In this document: positions 53,377 to 61,347 of the stretch, piece by piece
Layout: each line of letters starts with the position of its first letter
Numbering within the stretch: position 1 is the first letter of the stretch
NCBI GenBank assembly: GCA_945905925.1
Contig: CAMDQN010000015.1
Location: 1 to 64,000, forward strand
Length of the DNA stretch: 64,000 nucleotides
Direction: 5' to 3'
Source of the DNA: Singulisphaera sp. GP187
Lineage (GTDB): Bacteria > Planctomycetota > Planctomycetia > Gemmatales > Gemmataceae
The notes under the pieces: generated by a model
What the model saw: only the letters and a program-made list of their open reading frames with translations
What the model was told of the DNA's origin: nothing
The model's database searches: none
Made by a program: the position numbers and the translations under genes

Positions 53377-54975
53377 ATGCGCGTTCGCCACAAACAGCCG
53401 ACGCTGGTCAGCATGTGGATGCTGGACGTGTTCTGCTGCGCGCTCGGCTGCGTCACACTCCTGTTCCTCCTCAACAGCCGCATGGCGATCGACAGCGCAA
53501 AGGCCAACCGCGCCGCGCTGGTCGATTTGGATCACGCCGACAAGAAACTCGCCGCGGCACTGACCTCGCTCGAATTGACCAGACTCAGGCTCACTTCCGA
53601 GGAAACCGAACGCGGGAAGTTGGCTACTTCGCTTTCCGAACTCAAAGACATTCGGCTGAAGCTCACGGACGAATCCCGGGCGCTCGCGGATCAACTCAAA
53701 GTCGTTAGCACCGAGCGCGACGACACCAATCGCAAACTCGAAGTCGCGCGTGCCGAAGCGATCGCAACTCGGACGCTGCTCGACAAAACCAAACTCGACC
53801 TCTCCGCGATCGAGAAGAAGGCCGGCGCGACCGCGAACGAACTCGCCGCCGCGCGTGCCGACATGACCAACGCGGACCTGCTCCTCAAAAAGCGGCAACG
53901 CGACATCGACTCGCTGATGAAGAAAGACGCTACGAGTGCAACGCAACTCGACAGCCTTCAGCGGCTCCTGCTCGCGAAGGACATCGAGCGGCTCGCGTTG
54001 GAGACACGCATGACCGCGACGCGCAAGGAACTCACCGACCTCGACGCGAAGCTCCGCGCCACACAGCGCGACCTCGACGCGCAGTTGGCCGTGGCGCAAG
54101 CGGCAGCGAAGGCCGCAGCCGAAGAGTTGGCGAACGCGAAAGCCGCTGCCAAAGCTGCTGCTGCGGACCTCGCGAACACGAAGGCCGGCGCCGCCAAGAC
54201 TGGCGACGAACTCGGCATCGCCCGCGCGCAGCTCAAAGACCTCAGCAAGAAGATCGACGACGCGAACATCACCATCATCGACCTGCAAGGCGACAAGGCG
54301 AAGCTTGCAGACAAGTACAACAAGTTCCAGAAGGAGAGTGAGGCGCGGTTCGCCGGCATCGCGATGACCGGCAAGAAGGTCGTGTTCCTCGTGGATATGT
54401 CCGGCAGCATGGGCAAGCGTGACCTGAAAACCGTGGACGACACGAAGTGGCCGCTCGTGGTGGAAACCGTTGGCAAGGTGATGCGGAGCATTTCCACGCT
54501 AGAACACTATCAGGTGATCGTGTTTTCGAGTTCGGCGCGGTGGGTGTTCGGTGCCGGCGAGTGGCAGACGTTCGACGGCGAGAAGTCGGTGAACGCGGTG
54601 CGCGCCGCGCTACTCAAGATCAAGCCGGAGAACGACACGAACATGTACGCAGCGTTCGAGAAAGCGTTCGCTCTCCGCGCCACGGATCTGGACACGATGT
54701 ACCTGTTCTCCGACGGCCTCCCGACGAGCGGCCCGGGGCTGACGATCGCGCAGCAGAACGCGAACCCACCGCTCTCGGAGACGGAGCAAGGCGTGATCCT
54801 GGGGAAGTACGTGCGCGACGCACTCGACCGCACCTGGAACCGTCCGGCCGCGGGCCGGTCGCGGGTCCGCATCAACGCGGTCGGGTTCTACTTCGAGAGC
54901 GTGGAGGTCGGCGCGTTCCTCTGGGCGCTGGCCCGCGACAACGACGGCAGTTTCGTGGGGATGTCCAGGCCGTGA
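53377..54975 (+). CDS. Membrane-anchored coiled-coil von Willebrand A protein
   Basis: Protein of 532 residues. It begins with a single membrane helix (MWMLDVFCCALGCVTLLFLL) containing Asp17 near its start, the position of the proton-binding aspartate in ExbD, TolR and MotB. Residues about 40-320 are a long coiled coil rich in Ala, Lys, Glu and Leu. The vWA domain follows, with the MIDAS motif DMSGSMG near 339 and further metal residues in NDTNMY and FSDGLPT. Coil and vWA would sit outside the cytoplasmic membrane. A strong SD (AGGAGG) lies eight bases upstream of the ATG. With the channel gene it suggests an ion-driven machine that moves or senses through a vWA head. This is inference from architecture. 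Confidence 0.8.
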   Translation: MRVRHKQPTLVSMWMLDVFCCALGCVTLLFLLNSRMAIDSAKANRAALVDLDHADKKLAAALTSLELTRLRLTSEETERGKLATSLSELKDIRLKLTDESRALADQLKVVSTERDDTNRKLEVARAEAIATRTLLDKTKLDLSAIEKKAGATANELAAARADMTNADLLLKKRQRDIDSLMKKDATSATQLDSLQRLLLAKDIERLALETRMTATRKELTDLDAKLRATQRDLDAQLAVAQAAAKAAAEELANAKAAAKAAAADLANTKAGAAKTGDELGIARAQLKDLSKKIDDANITIIDLQGDKAKLADKYNKFQKESEARFAGIAMTGKKVVFLVDMSGSMGKRDLKTVDDTKWPLVVETVGKVMRSISTLEHYQVIVFSSSARWVFGAGEWQTFDGEKSVNAVRAALLKIKPENDTNMYAAFEKAFALRATDLDTMYLFSDGLPTSGPGLTIAQQNANPPLSETEQGVILGKYVRDALDRTWNRPAAGRSRVRINAVGFYFESVEVGAFLWALARDNDGSFVGMSRP

Positions 54976-55210
54976 CGCCTAACCTCATACGTTCTTTTTC
55001 ACATTTCCTTCTTGCAACGCGTTTCCCGCAACCTTAAAAAGGAATTGTAGGTTGTCCTCGTCTCGCGACATCTTTCACTCTCCCAGTCATTTGTCTTGCT
55101 GGTCGCGAAATAGCACGCACTCGCGCCTGTGTTGACGGTTCAACCATCTCTGTTCGCGTCAGTAACTGTCGGTTTTCATTACCTCTCATGTGTACGTTCG
55201 AGGGCTCGCG

Positions 55211-56191
55211 ATGTTTTGTTCATCAGTTCGTCGCCACCCGGCGACCTGTCCCCCCAGACACCCGCGTCGCGGGTTCACGCTGATTGAGTTGCTAGTGGTG
55301 ATCGCGATCATCGCGATCCTCATCGGACTGCTCCTGCCCGCCGTGCAGAAGGTCCGCGAGGCCGCCGCACGCACGCAGTGTACCAACAACATGAAGCAGC
55401 AAGGCCTCGCCTTGCACGCGTACCACGACGCCAACGGGGGGTTGCCAGCAGGCAACTCACCATACACGAGCGCATTTCCGTTCGAAGGCTCGTGGACGTG
55501 GATGGGGTACATCCTCCCCTACGTCGAGCAAGAGAACGTCGCAAAGCAAGCCAAGACGTTCGCCAGCAGTGGCGGGTCGAACTGGTATTCGTGGTACAAC
55601 CCGGCTTGCCCGATCAAGATGAAAGCCTTCACTTGCCCGGCGGATGCCCGCGGGCAGCAAGTGTTCGTTGGCGCACCGTACGGGATCGTTGATCAGGCTC
55701 TGACCATGTATCTTGGCAACTCGGGGACGATTTCAGCGGACACCACCACCGCCAACGGTGTCCTGTACCTCGGCTCCAAAACCCATCTCTCCCTCATCAC
55801 CGACGGGACCAGCAACACGATCATGGTCGGCGAGCGCCCACCGAACTCGAACCTGGAGTTCGGCTGGTGGTTCGCCGCGTACGGGTACGACGGCCGGGGC
55901 AACGCCGACTGCGTAATGACCTCGAACGACGTGGCCCTGGCGAACTACTTCATCACCAATTACAACACCGCCCCCAACCTCCCCTGCAATGGGTCGGCGG
56001 CCCAAAAGATCGGGTTGCAGCCAGGCAATCCGAACGTCGGGTGCGACGCAGCTCACTACTGGAGTTTCCACCCAGGTGGCTCGCAGTTCATGATGGCCGA
56101 CGGCTCCGTTCGAATGATTTCTTACAGCGGTAACACCCTCATTCCGGCGCTCTCGACCCGGGCTGGTGGTGAGGTTGCGAACCTCCCCTGA
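55211..56191 (+). CDS. DUF1559 prepilin-like protein
   Basis: Protein of 326 residues of the planctomycete DUF1559 (SBP_bac_10) family. It starts with a type IV prepilin-like signal, [28 protein letters not shown], with the cleavage-site G before FTLIE. The C-terminal end has the H-x9-DG signature ([15 protein letters not shown]). The middle has [22 protein letters not shown] and [13 protein letters not shown]. The family is enormous in Gemmata; its members are exported and possibly assembled like pseudopilins, but function is unknown. A GTG at 55190 would add seven residues. The preceding 235-bp gap after the vWA gene has no visible gene. Two small lipoproteins follow. Confidence 0.93.
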   Translation: MFCSSVRRHPATCPPRHPRRGFTLIELLVVIAIIAILIGLLLPAVQKVREAAARTQCTNNMKQQGLALHAYHDANGGLPAGNSPYTSAFPFEGSWTWMGYILPYVEQENVAKQAKTFASSGGSNWYSWYNPACPIKMKAFTCPADARGQQVFVGAPYGIVDQALTMYLGNSGTISADTTTANGVLYLGSKTHLSLITDGTSNTIMVGERPPNSNLEFGWWFAAYGYDGRGNADCVMTSNDVALANYFITNYNTAPNLPCNGSAAQKIGLQPGNPNVGCDAAHYWSFHPGGSQFMMADGSVRMISYSGNTLIPALSTRAGGEVANLP

Positions 56192-56276
56192 TCGTGTCGT
56201 TCGTCCGACCCCGCTGGCGCAAAGTCACCGGCGGGGTCGGCCCACATTCACATTCATCCCTTCTTGGAAGCACTTT

Positions 56277-56444
56277 ATGAAAACGGTTTTGCTCGTTGCC
56301 GCGTTCGTTTTCGGCGCCTTGAACCTGACCGGTTGCTCGTCGGATACAACTCCCTCCACCGAAGCCAAGCCACCCGAGGACTCGGGCGCTGGAGCGGACG
56401 CAGCCGGAAAGAAAAGCCCGCGGATTCCTCCGATCAAGAAGTAG
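56277..56444 (+). CDS. Small lipoprotein downstream of DUF1559
   Basis: Peptide of 55 residues: MKTVLLVAAFVFGALNLTGC, then a short Ser/Thr/Pro-rich tail ending PRIPPIKK. The lipobox LTGC places the acylated cysteine at position 20. DUF1559 genes in this group are often followed by such small lipoproteins. It lies 85 bp after the DUF1559 stop and may be its partner in the envelope. Confidence 0.7.
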   Translation: MKTVLLVAAFVFGALNLTGCSSDTTPSTEAKPPEDSGAGADAAGKKSPRIPPIKK

Positions 56445-56497
56445 CCACGGCGCGACGACGATATGTTTGGCTGTGAGTTCATTTGCGGGTGGTCAGA

Positions 56498-56650
56498 ATG
56501 AGAAAAGTGTTGTTGAGCCTTGTGTGTGCCTGGTTTGGGTGTGATTCACCGAGTCCAAAGCCACCAAACGACCCGCCCCTTCCACCTCAAGACTCCGGCG
56601 CGGACAAGGGGACGAATGAACCCAGACCGGTCCCCCCGAAAAAGCAATAA
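56498..56650 (+). CDS. Second small lipoprotein, related to the preceding one
   Basis: Peptide of 50 residues: MRKVLLSLVCAWFGCDSPSP, then a Pro-rich segment ending RPVPPKKQ. The possible lipobox is WFGC (Cys15). The C-terminal P-x-P-P-x-K-K pattern recurs in the preceding peptide (RIPPIKK), so the two are probably a tandem duplication. The gap between them is 53 bp. No recognised domain. Confidence 0.6.
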   Translation: MRKVLLSLVCAWFGCDSPSPKPPNDPPLPPQDSGADKGTNEPRPVPPKKQ

Positions 56651-56688
56651 TGCGCCGGGTGGGGCGGGCGGCGTTTCATGCTTCGATT

Positions 56689-56722
56689 GCACCGGCCGCA
56701 GCGTCTTGCCTGCGGCCGGTGC
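56689..56722. terminator. Hairpin terminator after the small lipoproteins
   Basis: GCACCGGCCGCAG (56689-56701) and its exact complement (56710-56722) form a 13-pair stem with an eight-base loop, 38 bp after the second small lipoprotein. No U-run. Confidence 0.6.
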
Positions 56723-56731
56723 CGTTCTCGC

Positions 56732-56778
56732 GACCCTTCGCGACAATGACCCCGCGCCTTGCCTCGTCGCGAAGGGTC
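56732..56778 (+). promoter_or_regulatory. Hairpin that could mask the pgsA ribosome-binding site
   Basis: GACCCTTCGCGAC (56732-56744) pairs perfectly with GTCGCGAAGGGTC (56766-56778). The right arm contains GAAGGG, the only SD-like sequence before the pgsA ATG at 56783. Folding would hide it, so this may be a translational control element. Confidence 0.35.
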
Positions 56779-56782
56779 ACAC

Positions 56783-57373
56783 ATGTCCGCTTCACCTTCC
56801 CCGCCACCCGAATCGCTTCTGAACGTCCCCAACCTCCTCTCGTTCGCGCGTGTGCCGCTCGCGGTGGTGCTGTTCGCGTGCATCGTCCACGAAGCGTGGC
56901 TCGCGGGCCTGCTCGTGTTCCTCGTCGCCACCGCGACCGACTGGCTGGACGGCTGGTGGGCGCGAAAGTACGGCCCGCTCACGCTGGTCGGCCGCAACCT
57001 CGACCCGTTGGCCGACAAGATTCTCGTGTGCGGCACCTTCATCTACCTGATCCCGGTGGAGAAGGCCGGCATTCTCCCGTGGATGGTGACCGTGGTGGTG
57101 TGTCGCGAGTTGCTGGTGACGGGCATTCGCGGGATGGTGGAAGCAACGGGGAAGAAGTTCGGCGCGGACTGGTTCGGCAAACTGAAGATGGCTCTCCAGT
57201 GTGCGGTGCTGATCGGCGTGCTGCTGATCGCGTGGTTGCGCACGCTGGCCGGCACAACCGACGTACTCGCGGTGCTGAACCCGGTGCAAGAGGTGCTACT
57301 GTGGCTGATGCTCGCGGCGACCGTGGGTAGCGGCGCCCAGTACGTCGTGAAGGCCGCGAAGCTGTTGCGGTGA
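56783..57373 (+). CDS. pgsA: CDP-diacylglycerol-glycerol-3-phosphate 3-phosphatidyltransferase
   Basis: Membrane enzyme of 196 residues that makes phosphatidylglycerol phosphate. The CDP-alcohol phosphotransferase signature is intact: DWLDGWWARKYGPLTLVGRNLDPLADK, with the pattern DxxDGxxARxxxxxxxxGxxxDxxxD. Further helices include WMVTVVVCRELLVTGIRGMVEA, typical of PgsA. It has about five or six helices. The start was taken at MSASPSPPPES; the frame upstream of it lies in a hairpin. It is followed by a toxin-antitoxin-like pair. Confidence 0.93.
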   Translation: MSASPSPPPESLLNVPNLLSFARVPLAVVLFACIVHEAWLAGLLVFLVATATDWLDGWWARKYGPLTLVGRNLDPLADKILVCGTFIYLIPVEKAGILPWMVTVVVCRELLVTGIRGMVEATGKKFGADWFGKLKMALQCAVLIGVLLIAWLRTLAGTTDVLAVLNPVQEVLLWLMLAATVGSGAQYVVKAAKLLR

Positions 57374-57413
57374 GGCGCGCCGAACTGATACCATCAACAC
57401 AGGAGGATCACAC

Positions 57414-57674
57414 ATGGTCGCGCTATACGTCGGTGGACAGAAGGTTGAATGGGCGGATGCAGAGAGGGTACTTGCGGACCGGCCGTCTGGGGCCGATTCG
57501 ATCGAATTGCGCACCGACGCCGGGAAGGTGCTGGGGGTGGTCGTCCCCAACATCACGACCCGGCCAGACGATCCCGATTGGGTGAAGGCTATCACACCCG
57601 AAGAGATCGCGCGCCGAATGGCGGAGCCGGGGTACACGTTCGATGAGGTCAAAAAGCGGCTGGGCTGGGAATGA
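57414..57674 (+). CDS. Antitoxin-like protein of a two-gene module
   Basis: Small acidic protein of 86 residues. No DNA-binding domain is obvious, but it is short, acidic at the end (ITPEEIARRMAEPGYTFDEV) and precedes a RelE-like frame with a four-base overlap (ATGA), the usual antitoxin position. An AGGAGG site lies eight bases upstream of the ATG. The first half could be a beta-strand domain (VALYVGGQKVEWADAERVLA). Function by context only. Confidence 0.5.
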   Translation: MVALYVGGQKVEWADAERVLADRPSGADSIELRTDAGKVLGVVVPNITTRPDDPDWVKAITPEEIARRMAEPGYTFDEVKKRLGWE

Positions 57675-57931
57675 TTTTCACCATCATTTGGAAGCTTGCC
57701 GCGATCCACCAGATCGGCCAAATTGAGTCGCACGCGGACGATCCGGCTCGCGTGCGTGAAGCCGCGGCGCGCGTCGATTTCATGTTGCGCCGGATGGCGC
57801 GCGATCTGGGCGAGTCACGCGACCCCGGCTTCCGTGTGTGGTACGAAGACGTACTCGGCGTGTTCTACCGGATCGACGAAGACGCGATGCGCGTCGAAGT
57901 TCTCTTTGTTGGTCCGTCGCGTCGGCACTGA
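57671..57931 (+). CDS. RelE/ParE-like toxin candidate
   Basis: Protein of 86 residues: IIWKLAAIHQIGQIESHADD, then an amphipathic helix (REAAARVDFMLRRMARDLG), then strands ending VLGVFYRIDEDAMRVEVLFV. This helix-helix-beta layout matches RelE/ParE ribonuclease or gyrase toxins, although sequence identity to known ones cannot be judged. It follows the antitoxin-like gene with overlapping stop and start. Confidence 0.55.
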   Translation: MIFTIIWKLAAIHQIGQIESHADDPARVREAAARVDFMLRRMARDLGESRDPGFRVWYEDVLGVFYRIDEDAMRVEVLFVGPSRRH

Positions 57932-57952
57932 TGCCCACTACAATCTCCCGTA

Positions 57953-58033
57953 ACCAGCGGCCGTGGCCGAATTGAAGCGCTCTGATCGGTTGCGGAATGA
58001 TCGCCCGTTTCCACCTTCTCCACGGCCGCTGGT
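57953..58033. terminator. Inverted repeat after the toxin-antitoxin pair
   Basis: ACCAGCGGCCGTGG (57953-57966) and its exact complement (58020-58033) flank a 53-bp loop, followed by CTTTTCG. It lies between the toxin gene and the oxidoreductase start at 58052 and may terminate the module's transcript. Confidence 0.55.
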
Positions 58034-58051
58034 CTTTTCGTTAGGTGGAGA

Positions 58052-59107
58052 ATGACAGAGCAACTCGGTTTCTGTTTGGTGGGCTGTGGGATGATCGCCC
58101 GCTTTCACGCGAAGGCCATCCAAGAGATTCCCTCCGCGCGCGTTTCGGCGCTCGTCAGCCGCACCAAGGAGAGCGCGGAGAAACTGCTCGCGGACACGGG
58201 TCTGCCGCCGTGCCCGGTGTTCGCCACCGTCGAAGAAGCCGTCAAAGCCAAAGGCGTCGATGCGGTCATCATCACCACGCCCAGCGGCGCGCACCGCGAG
58301 CCGGCGATCGTCGCAGCCCAGGCCGGTAAGCACGTTGTCGTCGAGAAGCCGCTCGAAATCACCGGCCCGCGGTGTCAGGCGATCATCGAGGCGTGCGACC
58401 GCGCGAAGGTGAAACTCTGCACCATCTTCCCGTCGCGCTTCGGTGACGCAAATAACACCCTCAAAGCCGCTGTGGACGCGGGGCGATTCGGGCGCCTCAC
58501 ACTCGGCGAAACCACATGTAAATGGTGGCGCACCCAAGCCTACTACGACGAGGGCGGGTGGAAGGGCACGCAGGCGCTCGACGGCGGCGGTGCCATGATG
58601 AACCAGGCGATTCACAACGTCGATCTGCTGCTGTGGATGATGGGCGAGGCGACGCACGTGAGCGGGTTCACGGCCACGCTCGCGCACGATCGCATCGAGG
58701 TCGAAGACACCGCGGTCGCGGTGATTCGCTTCGCGAGCGGGGCGCTCGGCGTCATTCAGGCAACGACGAGTGTTCACCCCGGCTACCCGAAGACGATCGC
58801 GGTTCACGGTGACAAAGGGTCCGCGGTGATCGAGCAAGACGACGTGATGCGCTGGGACTTCACGCCCGCGACCGAAGAAGACGCGAAAGTGAAAGAGCGA
58901 TTTTCAACGAAGGTCGGCGCGAGCGGCGGCTCGGCCGACCCGAAGGCGATCAGCCACGAGGGGCACCGGCGGCAGCTCGCCGACTTCGTGGACGCGGTGC
59001 AGACGAATCGCGTGCCGAAGGTGGACGGCCGCGAAGGAAAGAAGGCGGTCGATCTGATTTGCGCGATCTACGAGAGCGCGAAGACGGGGCGGACTGTGGC
59101 GCTTTGA
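58052..59107 (+). CDS. Gfo/Idh/MocA family oxidoreductase
   Basis: NAD(P)-dependent oxidoreductase of 351 residues, without an export signal. The Rossmann motif is GFCLVGCGMIARFHAKAI. The catalytic lysine lies in VVVEKPLEITGPRC. The substrate domain has GGWKGTQALDGGGAMMNQAIHNVDLLLWMMG, a strong match to the branch that uses inositol or sugar substrates. The preceding gene pair is separated by an inverted repeat. It is cytoplasmic, in contrast to the Tat-exported copy at 23508. Confidence 0.9.
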   Translation: MTEQLGFCLVGCGMIARFHAKAIQEIPSARVSALVSRTKESAEKLLADTGLPPCPVFATVEEAVKAKGVDAVIITTPSGAHREPAIVAAQAGKHVVVEKPLEITGPRCQAIIEACDRAKVKLCTIFPSRFGDANNTLKAAVDAGRFGRLTLGETTCKWWRTQAYYDEGGWKGTQALDGGGAMMNQAIHNVDLLLWMMGEATHVSGFTATLAHDRIEVEDTAVAVIRFASGALGVIQATTSVHPGYPKTIAVHGDKGSAVIEQDDVMRWDFTPATEEDAKVKERFSTKVGASGGSADPKAISHEGHRRQLADFVDAVQTNRVPKVDGREGKKAVDLICAIYESAKTGRTVAL

Positions 59108-59112
59108 TCGTC

Positions 59113-59190
59113 TCTTCGTTTAGCGTCCGACCCGAAGGGGCCTGCTTGCAATGTGAAGCAGGCCCCTTCGGGTCGGACGCTAAACGAAGA
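59113..59190. repeat. TTTAGCG palindrome with 35-bp perfect arms
   Basis: TCTTCGTTTAGCGTCCGACC... (59113-59147) and its exact complement (59156-59190) are separated by an eight-base loop. It is the longest perfect palindrome I found here. It starts six bases after the oxidoreductase stop codon. Confidence 0.9.
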
Positions 59191-59264
59191 GCGCCCCGGC
59201 CGTCGGGCTTGTGTGGCGGAACGCGAGCGAGTTAGAATCGCGCATATCACCCCGGAGGACCGCC

Positions 59265-60107
59265 GTGGCGCCCGAACCGCCCCCGTACTTCGACGCATTG
59301 TTAGAGCGGCTCGCGACCGGTGACCCAGAGACCACCGCCGCGCTCAGTCGGCACGTCCACTGGGGCTACTGGACCGACCCCGATGCGAACCCCGGCACCG
59401 GCGCGGACTACGCGGTCGCGGCCGAAGAGTTGTGCCGCCGCGTGTGCGACGCGGCCTCAGTGCGCGACGGTATGCGCGTCCTCGATGTCGGCTGCGGCTT
59501 CGGAGGAACGATCGCGAGTCTCAACGAGCGGTTCCAGAACCTCGACATGACGGGCGTGAACATCGACGCCCGCCAACTGGCCCGCGCCGCGGCGATGGTC
59601 GTTCCCGTCAACGGCAACCGCGCCGCGTGGATCGAAGCCGACGCGTGCGCCCTCCCGTTCACGAACGAGCAGTTCGACGTGGTGCTCGCGGTGGAATGCG
59701 TGTTCCACTTCCCGAGTCGCGCGACGTTTCTCGCTGAAGCCGCGCGCGTCCTCAAACCCGGCGGGCGGCTCGCGCTCTCGGACTTCGTTCCCAGCGCCGA
59801 GGGACTGGCCGCGCTCCAAAAATACGACATCGGCGGACCCGAGACACGCGACAGTTATGGGCTGGTGAACGTGCTGTGCCCGGAAGCTGAATACCGATCA
59901 CTGGCGAGTGCCGCCGGGTTCGCGGCGCCAACGTTTGAGGACATCACGCCGCACACGCTCCCGACGTACAAGTTCCTCCGCGACATCGCGACCCGCTGGC
60001 AAGGGAACCGTGCAACTGCTTACGGCCGCACGACGCGCCGGCTGGAAGTGAGCAGTCGCGTGGGATGGCTGCGATACCTGATCATCGGCGCCACTCGGGG
60101 CGTGTGA
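59265..60107 (+). CDS. SAM-dependent methyltransferase
   Basis: Class I methyltransferase of 280 residues. The SAM-binding glycine motif is VLDVGCGFGGTIASL. The following motifs are DMTGVNIDARQLARA, DACALPFTNEQFDVVLAVEC and AARVLKPGGRLALSDFVPS. The pattern (HWGYWTDPDANPGTG, then a large C-terminal cap) is close to the gamma-tocopherol/sarcosine-type and small-molecule methyltransferases. The start is a GTG with CGGAGGA six bases upstream. It lies 18 bp before the LpxL-like gene, so both may be one operon acting on lipids. Confidence 0.88.
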   Translation: MAPEPPPYFDALLERLATGDPETTAALSRHVHWGYWTDPDANPGTGADYAVAAEELCRRVCDAASVRDGMRVLDVGCGFGGTIASLNERFQNLDMTGVNIDARQLARAAAMVVPVNGNRAAWIEADACALPFTNEQFDVVLAVECVFHFPSRATFLAEAARVLKPGGRLALSDFVPSAEGLAALQKYDIGGPETRDSYGLVNVLCPEAEYRSLASAAGFAAPTFEDITPHTLPTYKFLRDIATRWQGNRATAYGRTTRRLEVSSRVGWLRYLIIGATRGV

Positions 60108-60125
60108 CCGAAAAGGAGGCCACGG

Positions 60126-61109
60126 ATGGCGAAGAAGAACCGGAACCGCGCCACCGACTACGCGGTCTACCTCGCGATACGGTCGCTCGTCGCGGTGGTG
60201 CAAATGGTGTCGCCTCGGATCGCCTACGCGGTCGCCGACTTCTTCGCGTGGCTGGTGTACGTGCTGGTGAAGAGCCGGCGCCGGATCGCGCTGGAGAACG
60301 TTTGCGCGGCGTTCCCCGAACTCGGCGCGGACCCGGCCCGCGCCGACCGGCTCGTGCGCGCCATGTTCCGCCACTTCATCCGGGCCGTCGTCGAGCTAAT
60401 GATGCTGCCACGGAAACTGCACCCCACCACCATGCGGAAGTACCTCGTGTTGCCGCACGGGGCGAACATGCTCCCGCCGTACACCACCGACCGCGCCGCG
60501 CTGGTCGTCACCGCGCACTTCGGCAACTGGGAGATGGCCGGGTTCACGCTCGGGTTGTTCGGGTTCCGCACCTACGCCATCGCGCGCGTGCTCGACAACC
60601 CGTACCTGGAGCGATTCGTTCTCCACTTCCGTCAGCGCACCGGACAAACGATCATCGCAAAGAACGACGACTTCGCGCGCCTCACCGACGCGCTCAACGG
60701 GAAGGGGAAAGTGGCGACGCTCGCGGACCAGGACGCCGGGCCGCGCGGCGTATTCGTGGACTTCTTCGGCCGCCCCGCGAGCACGCACAAGGCGATCGCG
60801 CTGCTGGCGCGACAGTTCGACGCGGTGCTGGTGGTGATCGGTGTCCCGCGCGTGAGCCGTGCCGACTACCCTCAGTGTGCAGACTTCGACCCGGACAGCG
60901 CCCTGGCGCCGATGTACTACGCGATAAAGTGCGCCGACGTGATCGACCCGCGGGAGTACGCCGACGACCCCAACGCGGTGAAGGCAATGACCGCACGCTA
61001 TACCGCGGCGCTGGAGAAACTGATTCGCGAACACCCGGAGCAGTATTTCTGGCTGCATAGAAGATGGAAGCATCAACCGAAGGCGAAGACCGCGAAGCAA
61101 GCCGCGTGA
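60126..61109 (+). CDS. LpxL/HtrB-like lysophospholipid acyltransferase
   Basis: Membrane-associated acyltransferase of 327 residues. The catalytic motif HFGNWE (H-x4-E) is present, with the downstream conserved LADQDAGPRGVFVDFFGRPA and the C-terminal YFWLHRRWK typical of the LpxL/HtrB family, which adds the late acyl chains to lipid A. An N-terminal basic stretch and a membrane helix (FFAWLVYVLV) fit the family. A strong SD (AAGGAGG) lies upstream. Its presence supports a lipid A or related glycolipid outer membrane. It is 18 bp after the methyltransferase gene. Confidence 0.9.
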   Translation: MAKKNRNRATDYAVYLAIRSLVAVVQMVSPRIAYAVADFFAWLVYVLVKSRRRIALENVCAAFPELGADPARADRLVRAMFRHFIRAVVELMMLPRKLHPTTMRKYLVLPHGANMLPPYTTDRAALVVTAHFGNWEMAGFTLGLFGFRTYAIARVLDNPYLERFVLHFRQRTGQTIIAKNDDFARLTDALNGKGKVATLADQDAGPRGVFVDFFGRPASTHKAIALLARQFDAVLVVIGVPRVSRADYPQCADFDPDSALAPMYYAIKCADVIDPREYADDPNAVKAMTARYTAALEKLIREHPEQYFWLHRRWKHQPKAKTAKQAA

Positions 61110-61134
61110 CGGTCGAGAGCACTTTCAGTTAATG

Positions 61135-61210
61135 CGTAGCGTCTGGTCGGAGCCGCGACCGTCAGGGAGCGAACGTTCACACGCGCCCTGATGGTCGCGG
61201 CTCCGCTACG
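61135..61210. repeat. TAGCG-type palindrome with an asymmetric insertion
   Basis: CGTAGCG then GAGCCGCGACCGTCAGGG on the left pairs with CCCTGATGGTCGCGGCTCCG-CTACG on the right (ends 61210). About ten bases are extra in the left arm. The rest of the 238-bp gap to the SET gene shows nothing further. Confidence 0.7.
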
Positions 61211-61347
61211 AACTTTCTGAAAGAGCTCTAATACGCGACATTCAAACGCTCATCGACGCTCTACGTGGAACGTTTGGGGGATTTGGGCAGCCATCTCCCG
61301 GCTGCTATCGCGATTCCAAATAGGGGAGCTTCGAGTACCAGTGCGCG

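Noticed and set aside
52072-54288. A 738-codon minus-strand open frame opposite the Hsp70-like and vWA genes
   Set aside because: It is Arg/Gly/His-rich, has no family motifs, and lies opposite two genes with clear domains. High-GC DNA leaves such antisense frames open by chance.
51198-54975. Zorya defence system
   Set aside because: The channel protein lacks the long coiled tail of ZorA, the partner ends in vWA and not an OmpA-like domain, and no ZorC/ZorD or helicase-nuclease gene is present.
57671-57931. Naming the toxin as RelE or ParE specifically
   Set aside because: The helix-strand layout fits the superfamily, but no catalytic residue pattern separates the two classes by eye.
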